Part shown: positions 20,856 to 35,800 of the stretch, piece by piece
How positions within the stretch are numbered: position 1 is the first letter of the stretch
Layout of the letters: each line of letters begins with the position of its first letter
From: Heliocidaris tuberculata
Lineage: Eukaryota > Echinodermata > Echinoidea > Camarodonta > Echinometridae
DNA: 64,000 nucleotides
Reading direction: 5' to 3'
NCBI GenBank assembly: GCA_025618425.1
Contig: CM046850.1
Span: forward strand, 9,412,749 to 9,476,748
Made by a program: the position numbers and the translations under genes
Notes under the pieces: model-generated
Told to the model about the DNA's origin: nothing
What the model saw: the letters and a program-made list of their open reading frames with translations, nothing else
Database searches by the model: none

Positions 20856-23800
20856 TACGCTAAGGATTTGGGGCCTTTTCTTTTGTTTGAATAGGCGCCT
20901 CCCCTGGCTCTTTAGGTCCCCACCTTTTGGTATCCACAGGCGGGGAATAGTCCCCAGATGGTTTGGAGGCACTTTTTAAATGCTGAAGTGCCGTCCATAT
21001 TTCATAAATTCATTTTTAAACATTGAATTTCCGGAGGGAGTAATATTTCTGTTGATGGAACAGCTCACTGTCGTAGCACGGAAAAGTACCTTCTGTAATG
21101 CCCCCAACCCATACCGATTACCTGTGAAGGGGAGAAACTTCATTGGTGTATTGCCAAAGAACAACGTGACGTATTCTCCAAGGCCATATCCGCATGTGTA
21201 TATTGGCTTCAGTGTATACAACACACGTGTTATTTGTTCGCACATGTACATGTACTGCTCCATGTACTGTTTGTAGCTTCATGGTTACATAACAGTTTAG
21301 TGCGTGTGTAACTCTATGGTTTCATGTCTCATTGAAGCCGGTACACGTACATGAAAACGGATAAAAAGGGTACCTTTTCAACAATGAGCGCATAACCCGG
21401 ATTATGCGTTTAGGGTATCAAAAAAAGCAAAAATCAAGAAAAAGGGTAGCAAATTCAGAGATGATAGATCCGCGGAAGGGGGGGGATATAGTTCGGTAGT
21501 GTGTTCCAAAGTAGGTTAAATATAAAATCGCCATTAATAATGGTATAAAAATCAGAGATAGACGTGTTTCCCTGTTTAGAGTATCAAAATCTGCTCCTAC
21601 TGCAATCTGCTTTTTAATTCAGCAAGTGATTTACGCGGATGATGTACAGGTCTCAATGAGACATTGGGGGGGGGGGGGGGCGGTTGTCGCGATCGATTTG
21701 GATCGATTCAGGTGCCCGTTACCTTTTCTGCCTTTTATTTGTGAAAATTCGGCTCCTTTGGAAGTTTGATTTTTGTAAGCATTCCATTACTTTATGAATT
21801 GAACTTTCAAGGTTTTTTGTTTGTTTGTTTGTTGTTGTTGTTTTTTTTGTTTTTTTTTTAGGGGGGGGGCTGTTTCTTAGTTGAACTTAATTCTTTCTGT
21901 GATACAATTGTTTTGTTTGTTTGTTGTTGTTTTTTTGTGGGGGTTGATGTTCAATGAGACAGGGTGAAGCCCGAGAGGAACATGTAACTGTTAAGATGTA
22001 AAAAAAAAGGGGGGATTTCGGCCACTTCATATTTTAGGACTCTTTATTTCACTTAGGAATATCGGTTGTCACGGTGTAAAGAAGGAGCCCCCCCCCCCAA
22101 AAAAAAATTTCCTTCGAAAATATTTCCGATATGAATACGTATAGGATACTAACCCTCGCGCTGGGGGTGACGGGAGGCCGATGGGGTGGGGGAGGGGGTA
22201 CGGTAGGGAAAGGTCAATCCGTCGGTCCTCCCAAGACTTATAAGGGGGCCATAATCCCCCTGAAAAGAAAATGACAGTGAATTCATTTTTTTTCTAATTT
22301 TTGCATCCTTTACAAGGGACGTACCGCTAATTATGCATGTTATGTTTTTATGGCCTTAAACCACAGAAACATGGCAAGATCAAATCGCTCACTCTAGCTC
22401 TATTCATGGATATACTATTCAAACATAATTATATCCATGCTCTGTGTGCGAGAATCCCGCCCAGGTGTAAATGAGATAGTGTGTCATCCACAGGCCACAG
22501 GGCCGACGTAACATAAATAAATATCATTATTCAGTCATTCATAAAGTAAAACAATCGTCATTTAGCCTTCATCAAGATGAGAATGTATTTTCTTCAGAAC
22601 TCATGCAAGATTTGGATGAATAACACATACTCACATGTTGTAAATACTTCTTGGTAAAAAAATAACACATTACCTAACTTTTTTCTTTATTCACTTGATT
22701 ATTGTGACAAATATACGGTACTGTGATTAATCATAAACACAGCTAGCGCCCCTGGATAATATGTCCACGGGCTGCCACAGCTAGTATATATATATATATA
22801 AATCTATCAGGACTCTGTTTCATAAAACTTGTTATCAATAATAACTGCTACAGATCTCTGATAAATTTGATCTAAGCCAATTAAATGCAAGGATTTCAGT
22901 AGCTTATAACAATTATTGTAACTTGTTGAGCTAGTATGCAAATTAATTACTCAACCAATGCGCATCAGTTGAGCTAGTATGCAAGTTAATATATGCAAAA
23001 GCCATGTGCGGAGACTTTTCTCTTATTTTAGCAGAAAGTGCAAACTCGCTGGGCGGCTGGAGCAGGGGAGCGAACCTACCTATGCATGGGTATGAAATGG
23101 GGGAAACTTAAAACTATTTGCGATCGATTATTTTGTTGAAAAATTTTGTGCCATAGCTCTTCAAACATGGAACTTCTGTGACAGTTCTTGGATTTATCTA
23201 GCAATATTTTCTCAAGCAAGGTATCACTTTGCCCTAATCTGTATCCTTACAGTGTGTTTTGTGATGTTTTCTTTCATTTTGATAGTGATAAAGATACGAT
23301 CACGAATCTTTATTTTGACAAGTGTCACGTCTTTGCAAGCCTTGCTTGGTCAATGTACTTATATGTGGGGGATCCCTCATTGAGGGTACGGCACCCTGCC
23401 ACCGTGGTTTGTGTCATGGCATGAACCTGCTAGTGGGTTGTATACGCAAGTTAGGCTGTTAATTCCAACATCAAAATTAATTTGTAAAAATATTTTGTAG
23501 CATGTAGACTTACAAAACAGTAATTGCATTCCCTTTGAGCATATACACAGGACCTTAGACCCCTAGATTATTGTCAGTTTTGGCGATATATGACTCTTCA
23601 TTTTTTTGTTGGAGCCTAGCATCGTGTATTACCCGCACCCCCGACCTTTGACATTTTCCGACGAGCAAAAATGTGCGGTCAATACGTTATTTACGGTATA
23701 TTCAAAATATGGGCTTCAAATATTAATTCTATAAAAAGATATTGCAATTTCAATTACAATCTCTATAAGTGTAAAAGCGACTCGTGAGTAGACTACTTGA

Positions 23801-26800
23801 CGCACCCGTATGCACTCGCCAAGATAAAGGCTCGCGCGGAACCAAACTCGGAGTTCGGTTCTGCACGAGCATTTTCATGTTATCCTTTATTTCCTTCATA
23901 CTCATTAACTGTTGACCTATAGAATACCAGACAAAGTTCTTTGTTTTCATCAAAATTGGCAATTTTTTCAACTTTTCGACAAAATTACTTAACATATATA
24001 TTGTTTTCAAAGACATTACAACTTAGTGGAACAATGTAGCATGAAAAAAAAATATTGTTGCCAATTTGAAGAACAAAATGTGATCAATTTAGCCCTTACA
24101 TAATTATTGGTGAGGTCTGAACAGCCCTTTTTAAAAGAGTCAATATACAGTAGGAATCTATCATATGCTAGTAAAAAAACAAATTTCATGATATAATAGT
24201 TATTAGGGGGATAAAATACCTTTTTTTCTTCAGCATCAGCCCACTTTAAGACTTCTGTGTAAGTTTCTCCCATCTCTTCCCTGAGTGAGCTGTCTTCATC
24301 AGGACATGTTGATGAGCTTACACCTGATGGTACCGTTACTGCAGCTGTTGCCGTTGTGGATGTGATAGTGCTAGTTGTAGATGAAGTGGTAGTGGTGGTG
24401 GTGGTGGTGGTGGTGGTGGTGGTGGCAGTAGAAGAATCTTTTTCTACTTGCTTGGTCTCAGCTGCAGCTAGAAGCTGATCTGCCAGTGCAATACCCTTCA
24501 GACACAGTGCTGACACAAGATGATGTTTCTGCTTCTCCATTTCCCTAAAAACCATCAAATTGAAAAGCATCAGGCTATCACCAGTGACAAATATAGCAGA
24601 ATTTCATTTTCCTACAGTTAGTTTGGGTTGAAATTGCTATAGTTGTTCTTCAGATAGTGTGGTAACAATATATTTTCCAATATTAACAACATGACATTTC
24701 ACTTCATGAACCTCTAATGTCATCAGTTCATTCTCCCATGCTTATTTACCAATTTTGACAAGATCAACATTCTTGAGAGTCAGTAAAAGTTCCTATGAGT
24801 TAATATGAATTAATTAACTGATTCAACACATTGTACATGTGTACGATAATCAATCCTGGGTGGTTTCCCGAGTTCGCTACAAGAGGTGCTTAGCCATCTT
24901 AGGTCCACATAAGCAACAACAACCACAAAATTCTGGTTTGTTGTGAGAGGGGATTTAAGTGAAAACTGCTACCAGTTACAACAGAAACTAAATATGTGAA
25001 TGTAAAAGGAGAACAAATACGTGCAAGGAAGATGGAATGATAGCCAATAGCAATGGCAAAGGTATAGTATGATGGGAAGGGGAGGGGGGGGGGCAGGAAC
25101 ATAAGCTATGAACTTTGTTTTCAGTGGATAAAAGGTCATTTAATTCAGTGGTTTGTGCAATCTTGTTTTATCTAGCTTGGTTCTACATATTCTGAAGTTA
25201 AATTGTCGAGAAAAAAGATGGACAAATGTCAATAACGCATACATTCAAGTTGATATTGATGCCCAAGGGTCCTTAAGCTACGACATAATAAATGAATGCA
25301 AATCTTGATTTGAAGCTGACTGATGTAAATTTCACCCCTGTTTCTAACTCATGATAATACCACAAAAAATAAAGGAAAATTACTAATTCTTTTTGGCAAA
25401 CCTAAATGATATTCTTGTTGCTCAGTCACATCAAAAGTTTGGTGCACTGAACACATTTATTTATGACCATACATGTAGATGAAGAATTTCAGATAGTTAC
25501 ACACTTACTGTTTTATGCTGGCAGCATCTGGTCTTGTATCATTCTTTACTGCTACAAAAATAGCCAATTCTGATTGGTCAATCAAAGAAATAACCTTACT
25601 GGCAGCATCCACGATGTCTTCAAGGTTCTTGCTTCTTTCCTAAAGGTAAAAATACAATGAGACAGAACATTTAAAGCTTCTTTGCTAAAGGTAATGGATG
25701 TAAATGTAACCACACAGATAAGAGAGATAATACTAATAAAAGACACACATGTATTAAGTGAGTTCACAGTATTTAATTCTTGTTTTTATTTCTGTCTATA
25801 AGTCCTATTCAACATCTAATATCAACTTGCAATACTGGATCTAATTGTCAAAATTAAGAGATAACTCATGTTTAAGCAACACTCTGTAATATATTCCTTT
25901 TAAAAACCTGAAGTAAAATATAAAACAGATTTAATGCTATTTTCTATGTGCATATTTACAGAGAAAATAGCATAAATTCCCTGAAAACATACAAAATTGT
26001 TATTTAAATTTATTTTTTTAAAAGGATAATTCAACCTTCATTTTTTCTATTGATATTATATGAAACGTAACTTGCTGATTAATTTGATACCAAACTTACC
26101 AGAATTGGACAGCTATGAAGAAAGTTATAGAATGATGATCCCCCCAAACGTGTCTTTCACCCGTCGTCTGCTGCACATGCATGGGGGCCGCCATTTTCCA
26201 TGTTTGCAGTGGACTTAATCAACGAATGACGTATCTGCGGACAACTAGCTAGTCTAGATTCTATCTGTTTTTTTTATTTGGTTTATTCCCCTGCTCTGAG
26301 CGCGACTCTCTACTACTACTACTCGGTCCTGGGTTCTTAATTATTTTGTTACTAGGGCCAGAAATATTCTTGAAATTACGTCGCGGGCCACAGAGTATTA
26401 TATATACATACAAAGACGCATGGGACTCACGACTCTTGCCCGAATACATTGTGTATTAGCTTTTCTGTTTTGTTTTGTTTTTAATTATTATTATTATTAT
26501 CATTCAGCGAGCGAGCGAAGCTTGCGAGCAAAAAAAAATTGACACTTTAGAATTGTGAAAATGTAATTTCGTCGTCAAAATGTGCTAATTTAGATTAGAT
26601 CTAAAAAATAGTCTACAAAGAGACCATTTCTCTGCCCAAAAATGAAATGGTGGGTGCCCGAATGCAGGAAAATTTTTGATATTCTTGGGGGAAAGGGCTC
26701 CAGGCCCCATCCCCCGCCACAGACGTTAATGCATACATACCCGAATGGCTTATCTAAGGACGGTTAAACGATTTTAGAATACACCCTCCTTATTTTTTCT

Positions 26801-29800
26801 TTGTTTGATTAAAAAAAAAAACCCCCAAACTATAATAATATGTGGTAGGGCAGGGAACAGATAAATATGATACGCTATTTGCGAGCGAGCAAAAAAATTT
26901 GATACTTTTATTCTTACCAATAGTTAGGATGATATATTATGTATCAACATAGTTCTTAAAACAAGATTTTTTTTCTTCTTACTCAGATATTTTTGACGGG
27001 CCGCATGAAATCGTTTCGCGGGCCACAAGTGGCCCGTGGGCCGCACTTTAAGAACAGGGGTACTAGGTGTTAAAAAAAAAAACTTTGGACAATTTGGATT
27101 AATAACTCAGAAAATAGACATCGTATCTGACTGAGGTTTTTACATTGTAATAAATTTGTAAAGTTGAAGAATGTAAAATCGTTAGGAAGTTTCATTACAT
27201 TTCTCTGAATACTTTTCTTAAAATATTGCTCTGAATATTTAATTAGATTTTTCACTTTTTGAAAAATCAAGGCAACAAAATCTGTGTGTATCAGTAATTA
27301 ATTCAGAACAGAACAACTGCCATATGATTGTGTGTTGCAGCTGTCGTTTCTTCCAACCTGTTGCTGTCCAGTGTCATTAATGATTCATGACTCTGGGTTA
27401 AAAAGGTGTTCTGGAATTTCAACTGCAACACACAATTGCAATTGTTGTGCTCTGAATTAATTACTGATACACACAGATTTTGTGGCCTTGCTTTTTCAAA
27501 AAGTGAAAAATCTAATTAAATATTCAGAGCAATATTGTAAGAAAAGTATTCAGAGAAACCTAATAAAACTTGCACCGAAAATTTTTGTGTCTCTGTATCG
27601 CACGATCCGAACAATAAGAGTCCTTTGCAATTTCACCCTCTGGGTGAAATTTTGGGGATCGCGCGATTAGTGGAGAGTTGCGCCCTGTCTGGGATATGTA
27701 AGAAGAGAAAGAGCAGCGCTAGGGAATAAACCAAATAAAAAAAAAAACGGATACAATCTAGACTAGCCAGTTGTCCACAGATACGTCATTCGCGGAAAAT
27801 GGCGGCCCCCATGTGCAGCAGACGACGGGCGAAAGACGTGTTTGGGGGGATCTAAAACATTCTATAACTTTTTTCATAGCTATCCAATTCTGGTAAATTT
27901 GGTATCAAATTAATCAGCAAGTTACGCTTCATATAACATCAATAGAAAAAAATTAAGGTTGGATTTCCCTTTAATATTCTTATTCCAACATTTTAGATTG
28001 TATCATTTAACACAATACAATGGCTATGTATGTATATGTAAGGTTCAGCCAAAATTCCCTTTATTCAATGACAGAATTACCTTCTGGTTTTTGCACAATC
28101 AAACTGCAGGAGACAACTTCCAAACATTAAAATGGTATCATTAAAGAATATCTATATCTACGTAAGATTCAGCAAAAGATCCCTAACATCATTACCTTTT
28201 GGTTTTCTTTCTTGTTTAACTGAGCAACATAGAGAGGTAGATGTGAGGGATACTGCTCACTAAGCTCCTTGTACAGATCATCTCCTTCAAGTCTGAAGCA
28301 CAAAATAAAAACAAACAAAATGGGAATTTTCTTAGAGGCAACAGCAACAAAGAAAAAAAAAGAAAACATGCATTTTTTTTTTACCTGAGGCCCCTTCACT
28401 AATTTCAACATCATATACACCATAACTCTGACTCCAATATTTATTTGGGGGAGTAATGTTGCTGTACTAATAACAGAAAGCAAAACAAAACAAACATCCT
28501 TGTTATGGTTAAAAAATTATGTTGTATCTCTTTATTTTCTCCTTTAGAAATAAAAGTACTTGGCAAAGCGAAAGTGATGAATTTATATGCAGAAAATGAT
28601 ATCAATGACAAGGAATTTTCTGACAAAGTTTACCTGTAGTCCCCTAAAACACTTCATCTAAACAATGAATGAAGTCATTAACATTCAAGAGTAAAATATC
28701 TCTCAAACTTTTAGCCTGATTTTGAATTCTGATTCATATTTGCATTTTGAAAATTGAAACTTACCACAGGGATGATAGCATATTACATAATGCATATTAA
28801 ATTTATGTACACATATTCTTTATTTTTTACTCCTTTTTTATGTCAAAAGGACATTTACAATCAATTGTCTAGTACTGTAGGAATCAATGGCCCAAATTCA
28901 TGGAAGAGGTTTATCGTAACCGACGGTTTAAACCTCCATAAGCGTAGGACGCGTGTGTCCTCATGTCCATTGGGTGGACAATAATGCTTTTATATACACT
29001 TATTTAGGCTAATTAAAGAGCTCATACTGATTTTTTTTCCGACCCCCAATTGCAAGAATATGGTTTGTAAATAAATAATAAACATATTGAAATAAAGGTT
29101 TCATCAATTTTAGCAAATAAAATAGATTTTTTTTGCATAAAATGTACCCTTGATTATGGCCCTTATTGAGCCAGATTTCTCAAACAGACCGATAAACATC
29201 GAAGCGGGGTTGACCTGCTATGACGTCACTGGGTAGAGTTGATCAATTCATCCAGGTCATCCGGCCGGTGCATGCATAACGCAAGCTATTGAAATCGCGT
29301 GTAAAAACAACATCAACGAGAGTCGCTTTCTTTGGGGGGAATTTTTATGTCTTGTGGCAAAATGCCACGAAATTGCGTTGTGGGGGGGGGGGGGGGGGGT
29401 TACAATACTTCGAAGAACCCCAACATCAGTTTCTTCACCTTTCCAAAGCTCAATAAGCTGTGACCAATATTAGGAAGAAAAGAGTGATTCTCGTAGAGTA
29501 GCTCTGTTCTTTTCTTCCACGGTAGTGTATCAGATCTAGCCCAGTTCTCAAGCGGAGCCCTACGGGGTTTCACCGTGTCGCTGTACATGTAGCCTACCAT
29601 GTGTACGGGTCTGACTACTGGGCATGATTGCCTGCGATGTGATTTCTTTTTAACCCATGGTTTTGAGTATCAAAAGATCTAATATCTGTAGACATTTAAT
29701 CATATAGTTCTTCATCAAATTTTGAGATATAAACCATAAATAATTGTGAGTACAAAATGTTCGTATTGGTGGCGCGCGTGTGTGTGTGTATGTGAATATC

Positions 29801-32800
29801 CAATCTTGATGATGGCCCAGTTGGAAAGCAAGTCGGCTCCGACTTTTTTGTGCATGTAAACTTGTGCGAACTGTCTGAAAAATGGTTGCTTGTTGGAATA
29901 AAATGTTGTAAACTAGTTTTCATGTCATATTTAACAAAATTGATGGATTTGGAAACATAATTTTAAAGTATAAAAATCATGTCGACCAAAGTTTCTCTTC
30001 ACTCACGGTTGCCAGTCCATACTGTGTTGTGCAGCAGTACCGCGGAGGTCATACGACTCTACCCAATGACGTCAGTGCTAATTTGCATAGAAAGTAAACA
30101 AGCTAGGATTTTGCCGAAATTGGACTGCGAGACAATTTCAAACCTCAAAAAGGTGATTTTTATTTTTTTCAAATTGCACTTTCTAGTTGAGCTATTTGAA
30201 AAATTTAAAAAGGATTGTTTTCTTTGATACACAGATTTTAATATGACCTAATAAAAACGCATACCACTTCTTTTCTCAATATATGGCCTTTAAAAAGGTT
30301 CATTTTAGTCCACCATGGAAGTGTAAACTATGATTTTGACCATGGGTTAAATCAAACCTCCTTCATGAATTTGAGCCAAAGTCTCTATGATTGTGAAATA
30401 TAAATATTCATTTAGGAAACGTGTATTTGTAATTCAAACTTTTTCTCTTGTTGGCAACTTAAGTCTTGTATAAATATCAAAGCCAAAATGGCAGATATTT
30501 ATGTGAGCTGTTGTACTGAATTGAGCATGACAAGGACTTACTTAGAGAGCCAGCTGATCTTCATATCCCTGGTGGCTTCTGCAAACTCCTCTTCTTTCGT
30601 CTTTTCCTTTTCTTTAGCAGATTTCTCTGGTTTGGGTAGATGGGACTTATGTGGTGACTGAGTTAGAACATACACAAATGGATAGGTGTCCTGGATATAT
30701 GAGCAAAAGAGAAAAGCAGTTTTTGATATAAGCTTAATAAATTATTAATATTGTTCATAGTTGGTCAAGTTCATTGAACTTGTCAAAAATGCACTTGATA
30801 AAAAATGAAATGTTCCTAGTGAATCTAATAGTTGACACAATTTGAGAGAAGCTGGAATGTATTTCAACACAAGGTATTTAATGTCTCCCAAACATCATAT
30901 TTTAAACCACCTTTGTTTAAAAAAAGAAAGAAAAAAGAAACACTCGCAAAACTTCGCACAGAAATGAACGGCAGAATGGCAATTATATTCAAGGGTAAAA
31001 TAATACATAACTGGGGGCAACAATGACTCCTACATGTATACATACTCTGTAATTTATGTGTTATAAAACACAGGAATGCAAGGTGCACTATGCCTGTCTC
31101 ATCTAATTTCGCTGTACAGTAGTTTTAATGAAGTGGTGTACCATCTCATGTCAGAATGGATCTTAAGCCTCTTAAGGCAGAAAACCGCTGGGGCAAAATG
31201 TGTAATGCGTTCAGTATCTTATAACATGTAAATAAATGAGTATGCATACAACCTTTGTTGTACGCAGCTACTGTTTTTCATCCTCATTTACCTTTCACTT
31301 ATACGTTAAAACTGACACGGTTTACTGTATCATGTGTGAACAAGCCTTTAGGGAGGACATTGAAGAAAGATGTGAACATGTCTCACTTTAAGACATAACA
31401 ACATATATGGTACATGATTCTTGGTTCACTAGTGCTTTGGAATTATATGTCAACATAATGGCCTGAAAGCCCAGAATTAATGCAAGAGGTTTATCTTGAC
31501 CCAATATTTTAAAGCGTAGTACAAGCATGTTCTCAGGTCCAATAAGAGGGTAATAATAAGCTTATATGCACTTACTTACTCTTACTTTTAGTTGTACACA
31601 GTGGAGGTTTAAACCATCGATCTCTACCTGACGTGGGTATTGCATCATACGCACGGCTCTATGCGAGCAGACGATGGGGCGCGCAACCAAAATTAGGAGC
31701 CCTCACTCAAACACAGTACATGAGACCGCGTGGGACATAGCATGGGACATCGTCCGCTGTGTACGATTCCAGTGTACTTCGAAAGATACATGATTTGATT
31801 TTTTATTTAAAAAAGACATTATACTAATTGTCACATTAAATCGCCTCTAGAATCTGTAAGGGTACACTTGTTTTGCCTGGTTTTGCAATTATTTTGTGGA
31901 AAATTTGATTGTAAAAATGCATAAAATTGTACTGGAACAGTACTGTGGCGGGTCACATCAAACGTAGAGGGCGTTGCTTTATCCACTGGTAGAGATCGAT
32001 GGTTCAGGTTGAACTTTTGTGGCGAGTGGGTGGAGAGGGGGCACATGCCATAAAATCCTTGTGGGAAATCCCCATAGGTTGGTATTATTGTTATCTATGT
32101 TCCAACATTATTAAATTATTGGTATTTTCTGTTCTGTTCCTTGTAAAAGAATGAATAGTTTTTAAAAAGATGAATGCAACTGCATCTCCTATATGCCTGC
32201 CCCTAAATTAAGTTGACTGCTAAAGCTTTGTTCATATGTTACTTGTGGTTTTGAAAGTTTTGAAGTAAGCAAAACTTTAAGTTAACAACACAATGACTCA
32301 CTAACAACGACAAGCTAAACACGGGCCCGAAACAACAATGCTTGTTATTCTGAAATTACAAGATGAGTGATCATAGTTTAACATGAAAAGAGAGGTCATC
32401 GTTAACATTGACTTTGCTAAACTTAAAGTTTATTCTGTCCACTCGGTCCATAACTACGAGGAAAGACCCCCCACTGCTCGTGGTATCGCCGTTAGCTACA
32501 AGCTTGCTTGTGGTTCTGGAACTACATGCAAACTTTAAATTTTCGAAAATACGAGTCTGTTCATATGGTCTGAAACTACCATAAGATAAGATAACTTAAA
32601 GTATTGAAACTACAAGTGAAACTTAAGTTTAGCTCCCTCCTTGTTAACCTGACTTAAAACTGTTCTTGAATTATTGTGATCGACCTTAAACCTTATAACT
32701 CAAAAGCCTGATCACTTAATCTCCTCCTTGTCATGAATACAAAATAGTTGAGATATGGTGATAATAAAGCTTTAAAAAACATTAATTTTACATATATTGA

Positions 32801-35800
32801 CATCTATGACCTGTCACCTTTGACCTACAGGAACAAAAATCTAATCAGTTTGTCTCACTATGGTGAATCATACTACTATTTAGTTCCAAGTTTGAAGTTA
32901 ATGGCTCATATTGTTCAAATTTCGTGGTAAATGACCTCCATGACCTTGACCTACATTCGCCAATATCTAATCAAATCTTCTTCTCATGCTGATAAATATG
33001 AATACCAAGTTTGAAGTTAATGGATCAAATGATTCTTGAGATATCTCGTTAACAAGACTAAAACTTACAATTTCAGAATTGACATTTATGACCTTTGAGC
33101 TTTGACCTACGTAATCCAAGATCTTATCAGATCGTCTTCCTATGGTGATAATACTTCCAACAAGTTTGATGTTCACACCACAAATGGTTCTTGAGTTACC
33201 ACGATAACAAGGCTAACACCTGACATTTCAGAAATTGACCTGTGACCTTTGACCTTTGACCTACATACTCCAAAATCTAATCAGATCGTCTTCCTATGGT
33301 GATACACACTAGCACCAAGTTTGAAGTTCATAATTTATGTGCTTCTTGAGTTATCATGAGAACGAGAAAGCGAGATGGACGGACAACCTGAAAACACACT
33401 GCCTCCGATACCACCTTTGGTGGGCGGAGGCATAAAAAGCCTACAATTACATCTTTATTGACCTCTCTGACATTTGACCTTACACCTTATAACCCAAAAG
33501 TCTGATCACTTAATCTCCTCCTAGCCATGGATACAAAATAGTGGAGATATAGTGATAACAAAGCTAAAAAACATTAATTTCAATTATAATGACCTCTATG
33601 ACCTCTCACCTTTGACCTAGAAGTGATGAACAAAAATCTAATCAGTTCGTCTCACTATGGTGATGCATACTAAATCCAAGTTTGAAGTTAATGGCTAAAA
33701 TTGTTCAAGAGTGTTAACAAGGCAAAAACTTCAAATTTCATGGTAAATGACCTCCATGACCTTTGACCTATGTACCTCAAAATCTCAACAGATCATCTTC
33801 CTATGGTACATACTATTACCAAGTTTGAAGTTCATAACTCATGTGGTTCTTGAGTTATAGCAAGAATGAGAAAGCAGGACGGACGGAGGGAAGGACGGAC
33901 AACCAAAAAATAAAATGCCTCTGGCACCACCTTCAGTGGGCGGACGGATAAAAATGTACCAGTCAGGAGTATTATTTTGTATTATTTTGCCCTAGCAATT
34001 CAGATCAATATATGTACATCACCAGCGGCATAGCATATGTCCTGCGATTAAAGGGGCACTAACATCATTGGGGGGGGGGGAGGGGGGGGGGTCAGTCTTA
34101 CTTGGGAATAAAATGCAAACTAACAAGGCCAGCGATTAGCAGTGTGAGAGGGGCTCCTATCATCTCCTTTCTTTTATTTTTATTTGTCCTTTATCCTCTT
34201 TCCCTCTTTTAAAAAAAAAAAATTGCCAATCAAGAGGGAAGGGGAATATCCCCTAGTATCTATGCCACTGGTTACAATGATTAAAGACTTATTCTCCAAA
34301 TCATCCTGCAACATACATACTATGGACTAGCACATTTCTTCGCACAACAGCAACAGCCATAAAAAAATGTAAAAATACATACTTTACATGTACAAAATAC
34401 ACATATACATCAGGGCTCAACACAAACTGAATATTTTGGTGGTCCAGTTGGTCCACCAAATTTGACTTATTTTCATTTTTGTTGGACCACACTTAATTTT
34501 GGTGGTCCAACAGGTCCACATTAAATAATAAAATAAGATTTTTTTTTTCAAATGTTATTGTTTGCAGTATTGTTTTCAATTTCATGACATGCGCTTGACC
34601 TTTCACTTTCACACACTGTAATTTAAGCTGATATTTTCGCGAATTTCGTGAGTTGATGTTGGGATGCAAATTTAATAGCTCGCAAAAATATTGCCACTTG
34701 ATTATGACTGCACTAATTTGCGCCGCAAAAAAGTGAAGCCTGAGAAAATCGGTCCTCAGATCGCTATGATCATGGAGGTGATGATTGAAGCTTAAATTAT
34801 CACCTAAATCAGCTCAATAATGCTAGCAATTACATAAATTCTACTACGTTAAATTTGGTTTATTAGACACTTCAAAAATTGGCTTGAATTTCACCTTTAT
34901 TCTAGCTCAGAGCTAAAATCTCATGCCTTGATTCATTCTCCAGTAAAAGACATTCATATTTTTTCTTTTAATATGATTTTTTTTTTTAATTCCTGTTGCA
35001 ATAATTCAGATTTGGTGTCAAATTATTGAATTTCTTTGATTATTTTTCATTCTCAAGTACATGTATGGTCACATGACTCATGTTCGTGATCGTGATCGCA
35101 AAATCTATCGTGATCTTGATCGTAAACATCTGCTATCGCAATCGCGAACGTGAGTCACGTGAAGGAAGGATATTCAGAGAAATTAAATTTTTTGACACCA
35201 AAACCAACTTTTTGAAACAGGAACCTAACAAAAAAGTAAATTAAATAAAAGAATACAAATTGTCTTTTACTAGAGATCATATTGTGGCATGAGGTTTCAG
35301 CTTTGAGCTACAATTAAAGTGAAATTTAAGCCAATTTTATTTCAAGTGTCTAAACAACTTTTACATAGCAGAGTTTATGTTCAAATTATATGCAAGACTT
35401 GAAACAATCACGTCACATGCACATCACTCGCTGTGTATCATCAACACGCGAACGTTTTGTGAAAATGTGTGATGCATTTGAACATTGCGTTTGAGCTCTT
35501 TCCTTGTTTTGGGAGGATCGGTACGGTGATTCAAAATTTTTGGTAATCACCATGGGACCGCCATTTCCTTGTTTTTTTCAAATTTGGTGGTCCGACACAT
35601 CATTTTGGTGGACCGCTAGTATCGAGCCCTGCATACATTCCAATACTTAGGCAAGTTCTACAATTCAATAATCAATAAACAATGGCATAGATACCAGCAA
35701 AGAGGGAAGGGCACATGCTATTCGCTTTCCCTTCCTTCACCCCATTGAAAAGCAAAAACAAGCAAAAAAAAATAAGTGTGAAAGATAGTAAAAGATAGGG

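Noticed and set aside
20976..21276. Matching 95-98-residue ORFs on both strands
   Set aside because: Mutually antisense frames without motif, repeat or splice context. Chance is the simplest explanation.
24016..24219. Continuation of the exon 15 reading frame past the donor
   Set aside because: The frame stays open into the intron, but TPP2 similarity stops exactly at the GTATTT donor, and exon 16 joins in phase from there.
34411..35631. Exact 8-bp target duplication for the CAGGGCTC element
   Set aside because: ATACAT is present at both sides but offset by one base relative to the ends, so only an imperfect duplication can be claimed.
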